25,927 nt of DNA, taken from contig JABCPU010000805.1 of NCBI GenBank assembly GCA_016800925.1, positions 1 through 25,927 on the forward strand, given 5' to 3'. The DNA comes from Suillus spraguei. Lineage: Eukaryota > Basidiomycota > Agaricomycetes > Boletales > Suillaceae. Shown in pieces: positions 25,111-25,927 of the stretch; the first letter of the stretch is position 1; every line of letters begins with the position of its first letter. The notes beneath the pieces were generated by a model. That model was given only the letters and a program-made list of their open reading frames with translations, was not told where the DNA came from and searched no databases. Made by a program: the position numbers and the translations under genes.

Positions 25111-25927
25111 TTTGTTGTAGCAACAAATAGGCTAGACCACTTACAGTGAACTTCCAAAGAAAGCATCCAGAGTGAATATCAAGGTGTGTTCTGATAAAAA
25201 CCTCGTCATCAGCAGGTTTCAAGCCTGCAGACTGCAGTTCAAGAGAAATAAATTTTGATTTTGTTGTAGCAACCACCAAGCTAGACCAGTTGTGGTGAAC
25301 TTCTAAAGAAACTATTGGTGAGTGAATATCAAAGCATGTTCTGATAGAAAAAGCTTGGCGTCAGCAGGTTTTGATCCTGCACAGTCCAAGAGAAACAGAT
25401 TTTTAATTTTTGATTATGTTGTAGGAACCATCTGGCTAAGACCAGTTACAGTGAAATTCTAAAGAAACCATCAATTAGTGAATGTCAAGGTGTATTCTGA
25501 TAGAAAAAAAACTTGTTGTCAGCAGGTTTCAAACCTGCACACTTCAAGAGAAACATATTTTTATTCTGTTGTAGCAACCACCAGGCTAGACCAGTTGCAA
25601 TGAACTTCCAAAGAAAACCATCCACAAGTGAATATCAAGGTGTGTTTTTATAGAAAAAAAAAGTAGTTGTTGGCAGATTTCAAGCCTGCACAATGCCAGA
25701 GAAACAGATTTTGATTCTGTTGTGGCAACCACCTGGCTAAAACCAGTTATGATGAACTTCTAAAGAAACCATCAATGAATGAATGCCAAAGTATGTTCCA
25801 ATAGAGAAAACCTTGTTGTAAGCAGGTTTCAAACCTTCAGTCTAGAAGAAACAGATTTTGATTCTGTTGTGGCAACCACCTGGCTAAGACCAGTTATGAT
25901 GAACTTTTGAAGAAACCATCTATGAAT
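25111..25927 (-). repeat. tRNA-like tandem array on the minus strand
   Basis: Six units of about 145-152 bp occur in the opposite orientation to 20890-23480. Their A-box-like motifs (AGCAACCACC.GGCTA and variants, on the + strand as written) lie near 25131, 25270, 25428, 25577, 25727 and 25872; the last unit runs off the window. Read on the minus strand each has AGCCAGGTGGTTGC, CAGAATCAAAATCTG, CAGGTTTGAAACCTGC and usually a T-run, so the tRNA-like body is the same as in the + array. The two arrays point towards each other across about 1.6 kb of unrelated DNA. Confidence 0.88.

Overview
This window looks like nuclear DNA of a filamentous basidiomycete, most likely an Agaricomycete. The introns are very short (48-59 nt) with GT..AG ends. 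One gene is a polyporopepsin-like aspartic protease, and another belongs to a glycosylated membrane-protein family that I know only from mushroom-forming fungi. There are also several layers of hAT and LTR elements. I see no bacterial operon, no CRISPR array and no rRNA. Only one gene is clearly intact; two more are recognisable but interrupted by frame changes; the rest is mainly repeats and transposon remains.

Layout. 1-3400: gene-poor DNA with copy A (699-2157) of a 1.45-kb non-coding dispersed repeat. 3408-5283: a hAT transposon with a perfect 8-bp target duplication, a decayed transposase and a smaller inverted-repeat element nested in it. 5284-5427: a 24-bp minisatellite that contains the hAT target site. 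5598-7309: a hAT-derived module with its own minisatellite and a transposase C-terminus, itself interrupted by two insertions (5784-6314 and a solo LTR at 6489-6962). 7433-7995: a hAT-type MITE. 8378-9831 and about 10501-11060: copies B and C of the dispersed repeat.

11763-13039 (+): the intact two-exon gene, a Ser/Pro-rich protein with a protein phosphatase 1 docking-type motif. 14349-15833 (-): the A1 aspartic protease, five introns and about seven frame changes, lying between two nearly identical 185-bp direct repeats. 16850-19178 (-): the multi-exon membrane protein, also with frame changes. 20009-20224: three 72-bp tandem repeats.

20890-25927 is the most unusual part. It holds tandem ~136-150-bp units, each with a tRNA-like body (D, anticodon and T arms, A and B boxes) and usually a T-run. 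They lie on the + strand up to about 23470 and on the - strand from about 25111. The + array is interrupted by a second hAT element (21461-22763) and a solo LTR (23046-23394), both with target duplications. The hAT module at 5598-7309 and the element at 21461-22763 are inverted relatives of each other, so each gives an 'empty site' for insertions in the other. The relative order of several transposition events can therefore be read from this window alone.

All comparisons were made by eye. Similarity levels are rough, and protein-family calls rest on remembered family motifs, not on a search.
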